Below are positions 45,806 through 57,458 of a DNA stretch of 64,000 bases, piece by piece. The stretch is from contig NC_037092.1 in NCBI RefSeq assembly GCF_002994745.2, positions 25,011,001-25,075,000 on the forward strand, given 5' to 3'. Source of the DNA: Rosa chinensis. Its lineage: Eukaryota; Streptophyta; Magnoliopsida; Rosales; Rosaceae. Below the pieces are notes generated by a model that did not search any database, was not told the DNA's origin, and worked only from the letters and a program-made list of their open reading frames with translations. Within the stretch, counting starts at the first letter, position 1, and each line of letters begins with the position of its first letter. A program made the translations under genes and the position numbers.

Positions 45806-46075
45806 GCAATATAATTTGTCTATGTAATTAAATGAAATTGGAGTATTGGACCGGTTACAAGGCTGCTTGCCTTACAGATAAAACATGTCGGAAAGTGATC
45901 GAGTGATCAAGCCGACTAAATAGTGGTAGATGGGTTAGTATTGGTTCCAAGATATATGTGATAAAGAGGAACATATGAGTTAATACAGGTGATATTGGAT
46001 GTCTCGCTCTTTTTTCTTCTTTTTTGCATTACTACAACTCATTGGTTTAGCAAAGACTCAACTGCTAACTTCGAG

Positions 46076-47950
46076 TTACAAAAAATTTTGGTGACTCTTT
46101 AACAAATGTGCGTACAAAATTTCGTTCCATGTATCTGGAACTCCAGGTAAGCACCAGTGAATGCAATCGGCAAAGTTTTTTGGATCAGATCTTTGTTCCT
46201 TCGTCAGGAGCTTGCCCTTGCGTTCCCCATAAACTGATGTGTGTGCATCTTTTCTGTACTCAGACAATTGTGTGATGTTCAAAAATGTAACCTTAACTTT
46301 CAAATCCTGCAACGTATCATCTATAATATCCATGATTTTGGTGTTCGAACCAGTACCCCAATATGAACCTTGAATTGGATAGGACTCATTGTAGCAGTTT
46401 TCATCACTGCCAGGCCTCCATTCCCAGCTCCTACAGAAGAAATCATTATGTTTCGGTTTTGTTCAACTTTATTCTTTTGAAAATGCTTCAATGAAACTCA
46501 CCATAGATGTGTTGGAGACATACTCATGAAGAAGACCTTTTGCCTTTCTGGGTTTATACTTGATTCTAACCATTCTGCCCAAGTCTGTAATGCCAATTTA
46601 TATGCAGTAGTGACATTATATTCTTGGACATCGTTTGGAGATCCATATCTGTGGAAAACAACAGAAATAAACAAACTTAAGCGCATTATTTTAGATTTGG
46701 AATCTCATTCTCAGCTCAAGGTTCACAAATAATGGCCAACCAAAGTACAGAGCGCATGTTACTCACGTGGCATTGATTGTAGGCTTGTGCATCCACCATA
46801 CATAGCTCTCAAACACCAAAATATCTACTCCTTCCCAGTGCTTGCCATGCTTAGCTATGGAATCGAGCTTCACCAACCGTTTTAGTACAGTATGCTTCGT
46901 TGCATGATCTGAAATTGACTCCACAATAAAGGGAGCCCAGTAGTACTCAATGGAGGCATCGAACTCCTGTCAAAGGAAAAAAAATGAAAACCAACTTAAT
47001 GGTTTTACCAAAAACCAATAACGAAAATGTTACCGAGCAAGTGTTAAGCTATTTGTTGCAGTTTACCTTGATTGTGAATATCTTCCTAGGTGGAACCCTT
47101 TGGAGCGATTTCTTTCGTTGAGGAAGTATAGATTGTACCATACAGACCATGGATTCAAACTGGCCTCTCTGTACTGAGTCTCCAACAAACATTAGTCTTT
47201 TGCCTCTCAAAATCTGTAGTAGCTTCAATGGATCAAACCTGAATTCAAAACGAATGCCGGTTACTAGGAAAACTAAAGACGTGAAATGACACCACCCACA
47301 TCCCATATATGTAAACCTATAGTACAAGTTCCATAGTTCCAGTTGTTTCATTCTAATTTCTACGTATGTTTTTTACTTCATTCCATAGTTCCTTGGTTGT
47401 TATCGGTGCACACTTTTACATTCAAAATGCATAAAGGAAATCTTAAGCATTGCCTCGATATCTTTAAGGGTCCTTGGATCCTCCATCATCGCCAATTAGT
47501 TTTTCAGGTGGATGCTCTAATAAACTTCTACACTAAAAGTATACGCTTACTAAGAAGAAGATAGTTTCTTTACCTTGGGAGGCTGCAGTCATTGGGTTGC
47601 CATCTCCAATTCTTGTAGTAAGAATCAGGCCTACCATTCTTTTGACATGTAACCTGTTTCACCAAGTAGGGGCAGCTCTCTTCTGTATAGTGAGGAGCAT
47701 ATGACTCGTTATCCCATACCCATTTTCCTTCAAAAACATTACAACTTTCATCAATGCAGTCCTCGGGGGAAACAATCACTGCTGGTCTCTCTCCTTGACC
47801 TCTTGACCTGCCATATAGCTGAAACACAAAACTGTGGTTGCTCTTCAACGTGTCCAGGAATAGTCGGGTGGTCCCAAGGACAAGCAGAGAAGCCAATGCA
47901 ACAGGGAGGAGCGATTGGATGCGACGATCAAGAGAGACCTGCTTTGTCAT
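46076..47950 (-). CDS. TBL/PMR5-family polysaccharide O-acetyltransferase
   Basis: Five minus-strand exons, 47574-47950, 47067-47238, 46767-46966, 46502-46648 and 46076-46430, join to 416 residues. One membrane segment (about 13-32) anchors a Golgi type II protein. The PMR5N (TBL) domain follows: [19 protein letters not shown], then [19 protein letters not shown] and [14 protein letters not shown]. The PC-esterase domain carries the GDS motif (GDSVQRGQ, Ser147) and the C-terminal DxxH motif (DCIHWC, Asp387/His390), which together make the catalytic triad. Family members transfer acetyl groups to cell-wall xylan, mannan or pectin. It resembles the xylan-acetylating TBL28-35/ESK1 group, but I cannot name the orthologue. 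The start is the first ATG and gives a normal short cytosolic tail. It is convergent with the 808-residue gene, about 270 bp apart. Confidence 0.92.
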
Positions 47951-49189
47951 TTGGGAAGGTGATGATGAAAAACATAGGTATGGTTTGTGCTTGATTGTTA
48001 AGAGACATTTTCCAGGTTAAGTATTTTGAACATGCCCCTGCCTTGGGTTTTAAGTCTGTTTGGTGAAAGCTATACATGCAACCACCAGTTGGTAGGATCA
48101 AGTTTTCACGTATACCTCTCATTTTATATTGAAATAAGGCTGTCACTCTTTGAGTTCTGATCTAGGCCATTGAGGTAGTAACATTCAATTTGAGAGAAGT
48201 TCTGTTAAATGGTTCATGTTTAGTAGTACTTTGTGAGAAGGACCTGAACTCTTTCAAGTGCTTCCTGTGAAAAGCACTTGGAAAGTTGGAAGTGCTTACA
48301 TGTTTGATGTTTAGTAGTACTTCAATATTTCACAAATATATGCCAAACAAGGGTAAAGAGTTGTTGATGATGAAATAATTAAAATATCATAATAGACTAC
48401 CATCTGAAGTTATTTTTGATTGTTTACTAGTTATAAAATAGAATTATAAATCTTTCTAGTATATTATTATTTGAGACTCGGTTTATTGCAATATAATATT
48501 TTGCAAAATTATATTCACGAAGTTTTGGTTTGAAGTTTGAACAAAATGAGACGGACAGTTAAGCATGTATACATCTAAAACACATTTTAACACTTGCATG
48601 CTTGTCAAGTAATCCAGGGGGTTAAGACTTGAGAAGCATTTGGTTGGTAACTTCACCACCCTCCACTATTGCTTAGATCTCAATCTACCTTCTACACGTC
48701 TTTACTTGGTCATATTTGACAATGATACAATTTAAAGTCAAACTTATATAAATATAAATATTGAGGTGATAAAAAATATGTACACACATGTATATATATA
48801 TATATTTTTTTTGGTTAAAATAAGAATTGGTATGGCTGGCCTCAAGTCTGTATAGTCACTCTAATAAATATATGTTAGAAAAGTATGCACATACCATACG
48901 TAGTCTTTTGATCAAATAATGTTCACCATTAAGAGTTCAGTATGTAGGGCAGTAAGGATATGCTCTTGAGGTAAAAATTTCGGATCAGAAACCAATCTAT
49001 CAAATCCAAAGAGCTTCTCAGACAATCGAACTTGAGAACAGCACATGAGTACGAAACTCCAGTCCTGGAGATCCCACTTATGGATAAAATTGATACTATA
49101 CAAATGTTCCTTAAATATAGTGTTTCGGTCAATATTTTAGTAGATGTTATTATAACTAAATCTCTTCTTTTAACTATTGCACGTAATAG
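47951..49189. other. TBL promoter side and AT-rich spacer
   Basis: Upstream region of the TBL gene, then AT-rich sequence. Around 48800-48870 there is a TA microsatellite, a T run and GGCTGGCCTCAAG, a scrap similar to the 3' ends of the LINE family at 24100 (minus orientation). No gene seen. Confidence 0.45.
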
Positions 49190-49775
49190 GCCAGCGCTGG
49201 TTTGTGGCGGACTGGTGGTGCGGCTTGTGATGTCGGCGTTGCTATAGGGGGTGCGTGCCTTGGTGGTGATGACTGGGGCGATGTGGCTATTGATGATGAA
49301 GTCAGCAATGGCAGCATGGAAGGGGGAGATGGATGTGGAGGTGGTGGTCGGTGCGGCGGCAACGCCGTTTTCTCCACTACTCCACTCAAACTGTGGACGG
49401 ACTGGGCCACTTGGGCCTTGGACTACTTTGTGGTTCTTGGGCTCATTGGATTAGGGAGTGGGACTCCATCTTTGCTGTGGGTTAGAACAGAATGGATCTC
49501 TATGACCCAAAGTATTGTTTAATTTTTGTTTGGGTCGCAAAAACTAGTGCCTTAGTTGACATTTTTATGTAAGCTTCGACGTTACTAGGTTTTTGTTAAA
49601 ATAAGAATGCGTGAATTTACCAAAAGGTGGGTGTACTCAGGATTTTTTGGGATTTTATTCGTCTAGAATAGGGTTTCATGAGATTCTAAGGAACGATTCT
49701 TTCTGTCGACCCCATAGGGGTGTTTCGTTTTTGTACTGCTTGCTGAATTATAATGAAAGGGCTGACCTATTAGGA
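49190..49775 (+). mobile_element. 5'-truncated LINE-derived element (61.7-kb family)
   Basis: Plus-strand copy of the sequence found in minus orientation at 61679-62975. Shared phrases include CCAGCGCTGGTTTGTGGCGG, GGTGATGACTGGGGCGA, GACTGGGCCACTTGGGCCTTGG, TGTCGACCCCATAGGGGTGTTT and GGGCTGACCTATT. It starts abruptly at about 49190, so it lacks the 5' half, and has no clear A-tail or target duplication. Confidence 0.8.
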
Positions 49776-49777
49776 TA

Positions 49778-49936
49778 AAGTTGGTGTTGCAAATAAAACG
49801 GACAGTTGGGGCAAATCTTAGGCCTCCTATCATTGTCCTAGCATGGTCTATGACTTTTACTAGGATTTAAACTTGGTTAACTGAAAAGTTTATTGCTAAT
49901 ATTATTTTCATTTATGTACAATTACTAGTCATACAC

Positions 49937-49982
<46 letters not shown>

Positions 49983-50108
49983 TAGAAATTATAGCACATA
50001 CGGATGTTATGTTCTTGTGGTGTTTTGATTTGCCTCAACTGTCCGTTTTATTTAATTTCACATAATATATCTTGTCACATCATAATCTTACAACACCAAC
50101 TTTACCCT
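49778..50108. repeat. Imperfect fold-back repeat, ~330 bp
   Basis: The left arm (about 49778-49815) has AAAGTTGGTGTTG and AAAACGGACAGTTGGGG. The right arm (about 50035-50108) has their reverse complements, CCTCAACTGTCCGTTTTATT and CAACACCAACTTTACCC. A TA microsatellite (about 49940-49978) sits between the arms. Probably a MITE. Target duplications not identified. Confidence 0.45.
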
Positions 50109-50162
50109 TTTTTTTTATCTTGCCACAAATCTTAGTCCTCATTTGAGGCTAACAATCATTTT

Positions 50163-50263
50163 TCGACCACACTAATATTAGAGCGACATATGCATATTCA
50201 TTTAAGTTTACCATACATATAGGATTCAAACATTTTTCATATAAATGGTTTACAAACTCACTT
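50163..50263 (+). repeat. Dispersed repeat, partial copy
   Basis: CTAATATTAGAGCGACATAT, CATTTAAGTTTACCATACAT and GGTTTACAAACTCAC recur at 57118-57290 and (first two) at about 51825-51945. A piece of the same unit in inverse orientation (GGTTAACTGAAAAG, TTGCTAATATTATTTTC) lies at about 49870. Confidence 0.65.
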
Positions 50264-50783
50264 ATTTATAATGGTTAACATTGTTTTAAAAGAATGATAG
50301 TGAAATATTCAAATGGAAAACTATATATAGTTTGCCAACTACCTAGGATCTAGGTCCTGGGTTTGAGTCATTATGGGGGTAGGAGTGAAATTCTTTGATC
50401 CTCTTAAAAAAGAAGAAAAAAACTATATATAGTTTGCCAACAAAAACACATATTTTTTTTTGTCTCTTTTCCATTTAGCTCTCTAATACGAAATGCACAT
50501 GTTTATTTACCACAACAAATATGTTATAGATTTAATGAAGTTGATTATATTCTTATATTATATTTATATTATTTTTGATGTGGCCAATCTTATGAACCCT
50601 AGATCATCTCACGTTTTGTTTTATTCAACTTTGACCTGCATGATGAGTTCCCGAATTTTATTGCAAGCCTATAGTTTGTATCCAAAACGTGTATCCCATG
50701 CATCCAAATATCTAATTTCATCACAAAAAACATAACATCTCTATGTGTTATAATTTCTATATATAAAATATGTGTATGACTAG

Positions 50784-51835
50784 TTTTTTTTTTTGAATTG
50801 AAATTGATATCATTAGAATCAATAGCCGGCATTCAGCCAATGGCTAGAGTCTAGCTGCACTTACAAAAAGATAGCTGGCAAGAAAATCCGGAAACCCTAA
50901 TCTAAGCTAAGCAAACTCATTACAAGTCAAAGATAAGTTCGCTATAATGAGCTAGCGAACTTATAAACAAAGAAACTCCATGTCTTCTAGGGCAAAATTA
51001 TATTCTAGCCTTCCATTAACCAATCACGCAATTGTGGTACTAATAGAAACTCACTTCCTAGCCAACAAATAGGAGCAAACTCCTTATCGATAAGCCGCTT
51101 GAAATCCAATCTTATTCAAGATAATTACCAACTCCAGCAGAAGTTATGATCCGAAACGATTGGTCCTGGACCATACACTGACCCACTTGCCCAAGAATGT
51201 CCACCTCTTAGGCCAGGCCCACACTCATCACTAAGTGACAAGTGAGGGTGGCAAGGCACCCTCCTTACAAGCCCACGAATTAAGGCCCAATAACCCGGAT
51301 TTGAGCTAAGGCCTAACGACCCCAGCCCAAACCCGAGAAAATTGGGCAGAAGCCCTAAGCCGCTCAATTGCCGCCGCCGTCCCCAATCTGTCCGGAGGCC
51401 GGCCTTGCCAGCATCCCATCAAGCACCGAAAACCTGCAAGTAATCTGCGGCCGATCGATATCAGAACTGCTGGGTCTCCGACTACAAAATCCAGTCGACA
51501 ACCACCTACCCAAAAGCTGCGACAACCGACCGGAATCAAGGATCGAATTGCCTCAATTCCAGTTGCCAAAAAACGTGATCCCCGACTTCGAGAAGGCCAG
51601 CCAACCAACCGCCGCCGCCGTTGATCAACCACCATGCTGGTTAGCTTCGACCAAACCAGTTAACCACTGATCCCGAGATCGGAAGCAAGCCACCAGACCC
51701 GTCAAACCGTCTCCTACCTGTGAAACCCGTCAGGCTTGTCACCGACGCTGCACTCAGATGGCCGCTGACGCTGCACGCAGATGGCCGCCGACCCTGCCGC
51801 CTAGACTCGAAACCCTGTGAAAATAATATTAGCAA
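50784..51835 (-). mobile_element. Short LINE-derived element, minus orientation
   Basis: A T run at 50784-50795 is the A-tail read backwards. The next 350 bp are a LINE 3' UTR related to that at 25690 (GCCAATGGCTAGAG, AATCACGCAATTGTGGTAC). The right half is GC-rich (CCGCCGCCGTCC, GACGCTGCACTCAGATGGCC twice, about 51740 and 51760) like LINE 5' regions. No ORF1 or RT. No target duplication identified; the right border is approximate. Confidence 0.65.
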
Positions 51836-51945
51836 CAAACTTTTCAGCTAACCAAATTTAAATACTAGCAAATAGACAACGCTAATATTAAAGTGACATA
51901 TTCATATTCATTTAAGTTTACCATATATAGATGATTCAAATGTTT
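51825..51945 (+). repeat. Dispersed repeat, second copy
   Basis: GAAAATAATATTAGCAACAA, CTAATATTAAAGTGACATAT and CATTTAAGTTTACCATATAT match the copy at 57118-57290. Confidence 0.6.
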
Positions 51946-53280
51946 ATCCACACCACACTATCAAATCTCTCTAAATATACACACATAATCTCCGTCTTTT
52001 TTGGATCGCTTAAGGTTTTCTTAAACTTTGGGTTTTCTCAGTTTTGTTCCATTGTTCCCGTCCGGCGGCGCCCCAGTGCCGGCACAGGCCTCTGGCCTCA
52101 CCGGTGAGTGGTGGTTGCTGCCGGGTGGGTGGGTGGTTGTTTCGTCATGGTGGAGAAGAAATAATTATGAACGATGACTATCTATTTTGAGGGGCATCGA
52201 CAGGACGACTTGGAGTTTGCTGCGCTGGATGGGAAGATTAATTTGTCGATCTCCTGCGCTGGTTCTGGTTTGTGTTTGTTATAGAGGGCGAAACATGCAT
52301 GTGCCAAAGGGTTTCTGGTGGAGTTTAGATAGTGAGAGGCTGGGTTGTTGGCGGTGGAGCCCTGGGTGTGATTTGGGATTCTGCCATGAAGATTGGCAGT
52401 GGTGGTGGCTGGGAGCTTTGGGATGGTGGTGGATATCTCGAGGTGGTTTCGTCTTGGGGCTTTCTGTGCAAATCAGATTTGGTGAAGGAGAGTATGATGG
52501 TCCAAGTATCAATTCGGTGGTGGTGGCTCTTAGAAATCCAACAGCGGCTCTTCTGCATATGGTAATTGATCATAGTGGATTCCTTCTATATTTTATTAGG
52601 ATTTTGTTTTTTTGGTTAGTTTTTTCGTTAGGTTTATTATGTCCCTTCTCTATGGAGTTAGGGTTTAGGGGTCCTAGTACTATAATGGTGCTATGGTTAG
52701 GGTATCAAATCTATGGAATATCTGTATTTTTTTTGTGGCCAAGGTAATGGGGAAGAGTTCCTGCACATGGTTTGGCGGTTTTGGATCATGGTGTTGAGGG
52801 GGGGGGGGGGGATTTTCTTCTTGAGAATGGTTGCGAAGAGATACGGTGACTCTTGGATTAGGTTGATTGTTGAGCCATTGTTTTGGCGTTATTTCCGAGG
52901 ACTACATTTGATATTATCGGTGGCTCCTTATTGTCAATATGATGGCGGTTTATCCTTGCACGTGGTCTACCTGTTTGGAGATACGGTGTTGAAGAGGGTG
53001 ACATGTTTGTTTTCTGTGTTGGCAATAGGAATTTATCGTGACTCTCGGGATTGGTCTTGTTTTGTAGCCAGAAAATTGGGGCGATTAAGTTGGTTAGGGG
53101 TTGGGCCCGTTTGGCTCATGGATGTCATCATTGATGACGGACCCGTAGCTAAGGTTGGTTTTAGGGAGGAGAGTGGGGAACCTATGTCCACCACCGGTCA
53201 TTCGCATATTATGTAATCTTTTAAAGTTTGGAATAAAGTCCGTTTTTCTTCTCAAAAAACAAAAATGTTTATCCACACCA
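51938..53280 (+). mobile_element. Short LINE-derived element with 18-bp TSD
   Basis: The body 51956-53262 is bounded by AAATGTTTATCCACACCA at 51938-51955 and 53263-53280. It is in plus orientation: 5' CTCTCTAAATATACACAC, GC-rich 5' part (CCGGCGGCGCCCCAG), and a 3' end with TTTGGAATAAAGTCCG and a short A-rich tail. It contains a 186-codon, Trp/Gly-rich frame (52187-52747) and a G run of about 14 (52798-52811). No recognised LINE protein domain. Confidence 0.85.
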
Positions 53281-53289
53281 GAAAGAAAC

Positions 53290-54514
53290 TAAGGGGGGTG
53301 TATTGTATATGGAATTAGTGGAACTTTTAAAGAAATCTATAGAATTTAAAAGTCTGGGTGTATTCAATATAGACTTTTAACAATCCATGAAAGTCTTGAC
53401 GTATTCAATTAGGATTTTTAAAGACTTCATGAATTCCACCAAAATCTAGGGGTATTCAATTAAGACTTTTAAAAATGAATAAAAGTACAGAGGTATTCAA
53501 AATATCATTCATACTTATGGAATTAGAAAATCATGGATAATCATGGACTTTGTAGTGTTAACTATACATACCAAATTCCAATAATTTTCCAGCCTCTAGA
53601 CCAAAGATTTCAAAAAGTCTATCAAAGTTTCCTTTTTTTTTAAAAAGAAAAAAGTCTATTAAAGTTCTTCTCTCTACGCACGAAGAAGTTTGTCCTTCAC
53701 CATCTCTCTTTCTTAATTTTTTTGTCTTTATTCTAATCTTTTAAGATATTAACCTTTTTTGATACCCAACATGTTCATTGTAGTTGTTTAATGTGATTTT
53801 TGTTTTTTTGTTTTTTTGTTTTTTGTTTTATTTTTTTCCAGTTGTGATACTTCGAACCTTAATAGCAATAAAAATGATTTATGAAACCCTAAAACTCAAA
53901 TATTGTGGTCTACACCAAAGACCTTGAACCATACTAAATTTTATCTTATTAATTAATTATTCTCATTAATTTAAATATTATGGTTCAAAGAAAGGTTGAA
54001 TAATTGAATTTCAATTGATTGATTATAGATTAAGACATTAACCAACATTGCTACAATATATGTTAATCGGCGAAAACAAAATTGATGAAAATAATTAACA
54101 TAAACATCAAGTGATCTATATTGTATATTTATGTTGTTGGGAGATTAGGAATGAGAACAAATTCGCTAGACAGACTAACAATCATTTATTCGAGTCAATT
54201 TCTATTATAAGATACTTGAGCATTGAAGAGACAACGAGTTATTATTTTGTTTTGTGTTTGGGCTGCATTTGTTTTGTTTTTTTGTCTTTTGTTTTTGTTT
54301 TTTTAATATATTTTGTACATCCTAGGAAATCTGTAGAAGTCATTCATAATAAAGTATATAGATTTTCATGAATCGATAAAAGTTTGTTGCTAAAATCAAT
54401 GGATTTAAGAAATCCATAACAGTCTATCAACTTTCTAAAGAGTCTGTGGACTTTTCAAAAAGTCTGTCATTTAAAAAAAGTCTGCACAAATCCAAATTCA
54501 ATACACCCCCCTAA
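53290..54514. mobile_element. PIF/Harbinger-like non-autonomous DNA transposon
   Basis: The body 53293-54511 has perfect 13-bp terminal inverted repeats (GGGGGGTGTATTG and CAATACACCCCCC) flanked by TAA on both sides (53290-53292, 54512-54514), as expected for PIF/Harbinger. Subterminal copies of AAAGTCT and GTATTCAAT phrases occur in both orientations. The interior has no transposase frame. At 1.2 kb it is longer than a typical Tourist MITE. Confidence 0.8.
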
Positions 54515-54551
54515 AACAAATGAAAATGCTAAGAAAATCAGATTTTCCGTG

Positions 54552-54667
54552 CCAGGCTTCCGCATCTTCACGTATGATCTTTTCTAGTGAAACTATGATA
54601 ATCAATAAATGGAATCTAGATCAATACCAAAAGTTCTCCAGTAAATGACCTGATGTCTAAGTTGCTA
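54552..54667 (-). pseudogene. Third PGG-gene fragment (C-terminal exon piece)
   Basis: About 115 bp closely match the last 115 bp of the PGG copies at 55248 and 57459 (CAGGCTTCC, CATCTTCA, TAAATGGAATC, CTCCAGTAAATGACCTGATG). It stops abruptly on the right. A relic of a third tandem copy. Confidence 0.75.
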
Positions 54668-55247
54668 AAATATATAGTATCATCACATCCCTCTTTTATG
54701 TTTTTCCGTATTATCAGCCATGAATCTTGCATTATAAAAGAGATAATAATGGGTTGCAGAATTGGAAAGCATCCCATTTTGTTTTCAAGACAAACTATAT
54801 GGAAGTGTAATTATAATTTGGCATCTCATTTATCATATAAACTAGAGCATTCAATTCACATGAACAAATTAGCAGGCCGCCTCTCTTTTTTTTAGGAATG
54901 CACTTGTGGTATAAAGAAGTAGCAAGTAGAGTGTAACAAATCAAAAGAATATGAAAGGAAAACCTTGGTGATATAAAGAATAATGCACTTTATCCATTCA
55001 AAACACAAAAGGCAAAATGCAGAATAAAACTTCCATAGATCAAAGAGTTGGCAGTTACAAATAGAGTGCTTAGTTGAAAAGTTACAAATCAATAGTAGAA
55101 TGAGTATAAGTATTTGAACCTTGCATTGATCCAACATTGAAACACTAGTTAGCAAAAATCAGAACAATGAACTCTGAGCTGTTCAAAAAAAGCTAAGATT
55201 GATAGAAGGGTGAGTATCATAACTTTGATTGGCTCCTACCACTCTTG
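54668..55247. other. Spacer within the PGG cluster
   Basis: AT-rich sequence between PGG relics; no coding exon recognised. Confidence 0.45.
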
Positions 55248-55930
55248 TCAAGCTTCCTTGGCAGGCTTCCCCATCTTCATGTGTACCCTCTTTCCTAGTA
55301 AAACTAGAAAGATGACTAATCCAATAAATGGAATCCAAATCAATGCCAAAAGTCCTCCAGTAAATGACCTGATGTCTATGATGCTAAGAGGTACGCCTGG
55401 GCTCGTATCAACCAAGCTGATGGCCTTGTAGAAGGTCATGCTCTAGAAGAATAATGCGAGGCACATGAGCACTGTATACATCCACACGATCGCTCTCTTG
55501 TAGAACGGAAATTCACAGATCAAGAGGAGAGTGATGTACATAGAGAAAACGAAGCATATGCAGTTGTTCTTGATGAACTCCTGGAAGAGTACCGGCTGCA
55601 CATAATTTGAGATGGTTGTCCCAGAGATGCAGGGGGGATGGAGTGCAAAATGATGTGTCATTGTGTGCATTTTGCCAAATCTCACCGGGTGGGTGAACCA
55701 CAAGGCTAGTCGCTATCGATGTGATCGCAGTAGCCACACCAATGAGCATTCCCCTTTGCCTCTCCACCCAATTGGATTCTTTCTCCACTGGAATCCTCCT
55801 TTCTTCAACTTCACCACTGGGCTGAGCAATGCTACTAATGATGTTAGTATTTGTCAATAGCTCTTGGACTCTTTTCTTGAGAACACTTGATTCTTCTTGT
55901 AGGGAAACCAAGCGATCTGTGCTCTAGCTA
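55248..55930 (-). pseudogene. PGG-domain membrane protein, broken copy
   Basis: Minus strand. After a CACAG acceptor-like site (about 55918) comes a helical segment (EESSVLKKRVQELLTN), then a PGG-type domain: GMLIGVATAITSIATSLVVH, PPGEIWQN, then LFQEFIKNNCICFVFSMYIT, two more membrane segments and a C-terminus KMGKPAKEA. Two lesions: a 2-base deletion relative to the 57459 copy near 55635 shifts the frame, and a stop codon (TAG, about 55443) stands where the other copy has Trp. The PGG family normally follows ankyrin repeats (ITN1/ACD6 relatives); no ankyrin repeats are in the window. Confidence 0.75.
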
Positions 55931-56055
55931 TTGCTAAGTTAAATTTAGCTTTAGCTAAATTGGCTAGCTATATTTAGCTAGAGAATCATGCATAGCTAAA
56001 GCAAAAGTTATATTCCTCTCTCCTCTTTTGTTCACATGTTAGTTTATGATTGGAT

Positions 56056-56677
56056 AAAATATAGTATATTAGGGTAGCGGAGGTATTGGGGTAGTGGTCA
56101 GGAATGATGCTGGTATGGGTATTGCTGCTTTGGCCAGGACTTTTCTACATGCACACTCGGTTCTTAATGTGGAAGTGGAGGCGTGTAGGGCTGGCTTACT
56201 TCTTGGTATTCACCAAGGTTGGACTGACATAGATATTGAAAGCGACTCTGCCATCCTGATTTCTGCTCTCAATAGTCGAGAGAAGAATTTCTCTGAGGTA
56301 AGTCGAGTTTTAGATGATTGTAGGGAATATATTACTGCTTTTCAATCCGTTAGAATTCGTCATATTTACCGTGAAGCAAATGGTGTAGCGGATAGACTTG
56401 CTCACCTTGCTAGTAGTGGTTTTATTGATGATGTATGGTTAGATGAGACACCTGCAATCATTCAGGATGTTCTCTATGAGGATTATTGCAACTGTTCTAC
56501 TGTAGCTCGGGGTTCAGGTTTTATGTCCCCCCCCCCCCCCCCCCGGATGCAAAATTCTACTATTAATTTAATAAAATGGAACCGGGCGTGGGGCTGAGCC
56601 TCCCAGCTAAGCTGGGTTCCAAACCCCTATAAAAAATAAAAAATAAAAAAATAAAAAATAAAAAATATAGTATATTA
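56056..56677 (+). mobile_element. 5'-truncated LINE with RNase H domain, 16-bp TSD
   Basis: The body 56072-56661 lies between AAAATATAGTATATTA at 56056-56071 and 56662-56677. It holds the 3' end of a plant LINE: an open frame to 56597 with an RVT_3/RNase H-like domain (acidic residues in NVEVEACRAGLL and DIESDSAILI, then HIYREANGVADRLAHLAS), a C run of about 20 at 56527-56546, the conserved GCGTGGGGCTGAGCCTCCCA, and a (TAAAAAA)n tail. The RNase H frame is intact to the C run, so the insertion is fairly young. Confidence 0.88.
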
Positions 56678-57117
56678 TTTATAAATAGCTACTACTGCTA
56701 GAGCAATATTGTTAAATCAATAGCTATATTTCACAATTTTAGCTATATTTAACTATAAAATAATTCTTAATGTTGGAGATACTCTAAACCACAAATTTTC
56801 ACTAAAGAAAGAAACCAAAACGACAACATTTTTTTTTTTTTTGAACAAAACGACAAAACAGCATAGGCAACTGCAACATAAACCAAACAAAAGCTAAAGA
56901 AAACAACAAATTAAGCAAACTCTAAACTTGTTCTGTTGCAAGCAAATGGCGATTGTTGCATACATACAATACATATATACATCCTCTAAATCTTATACTT
57001 AGAATGTATAAAATCATTATGCGTAGTATTCTATGTGTAAGTTTGGTAAATGGTGTTAACAATACTAGTACTCATTCTGTTAATGTTTGTATCGAGTTCA
57101 AAGTGATTGTACAAAAT
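56678..57117. other. AT-rich spacer
   Basis: T run at 56831-56842; no gene or clear element. Confidence 0.45.
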
Positions 57118-57290
57118 AAGTGAAAAAAATATTAGCAACAAATTTTTTAGTTAACCAAGTTCAAATACTAGTCATAGACCATGCTAATATTAGAACGACA
57201 TATTCATATTCGTTTAAGTTTACCATACATATAGGATTCAAAAATGTTCCATACAAATGGTTTACAAACTCACATCTCATCTTTATCTTG
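57118..57290 (+). repeat. Dispersed repeat, longest copy
   Basis: About 170 bp shared in part with 50163-50263 and 51825-51945 (AATATTAGCAACAAA, GTTTACCATACATATAGG, ATGGTTTACAAACTCAC). Not coding. Possibly a MITE or LTR fragment. Confidence 0.65.
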
Positions 57291-57458
57291 ATATCTAATA
57301 TTTTTTTTATAGCTTATCAGTGAATCCATTTGCTTGTCGACACAACCAATACTAAAATGGTTTTAAGTACTTAGTGTTTCACTCAATATGTTAGTGAATA
57401 ACATTACAACTAAGCAGAACAATGAAACACTAGTTAGTAAAAACCAGAACAATGAACT

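Noticed and set aside
49202..49522. 106-codon Gly-rich frame
   Set aside because: Part of the 5'-truncated LINE-derived copy; it corresponds to the element at 61679.
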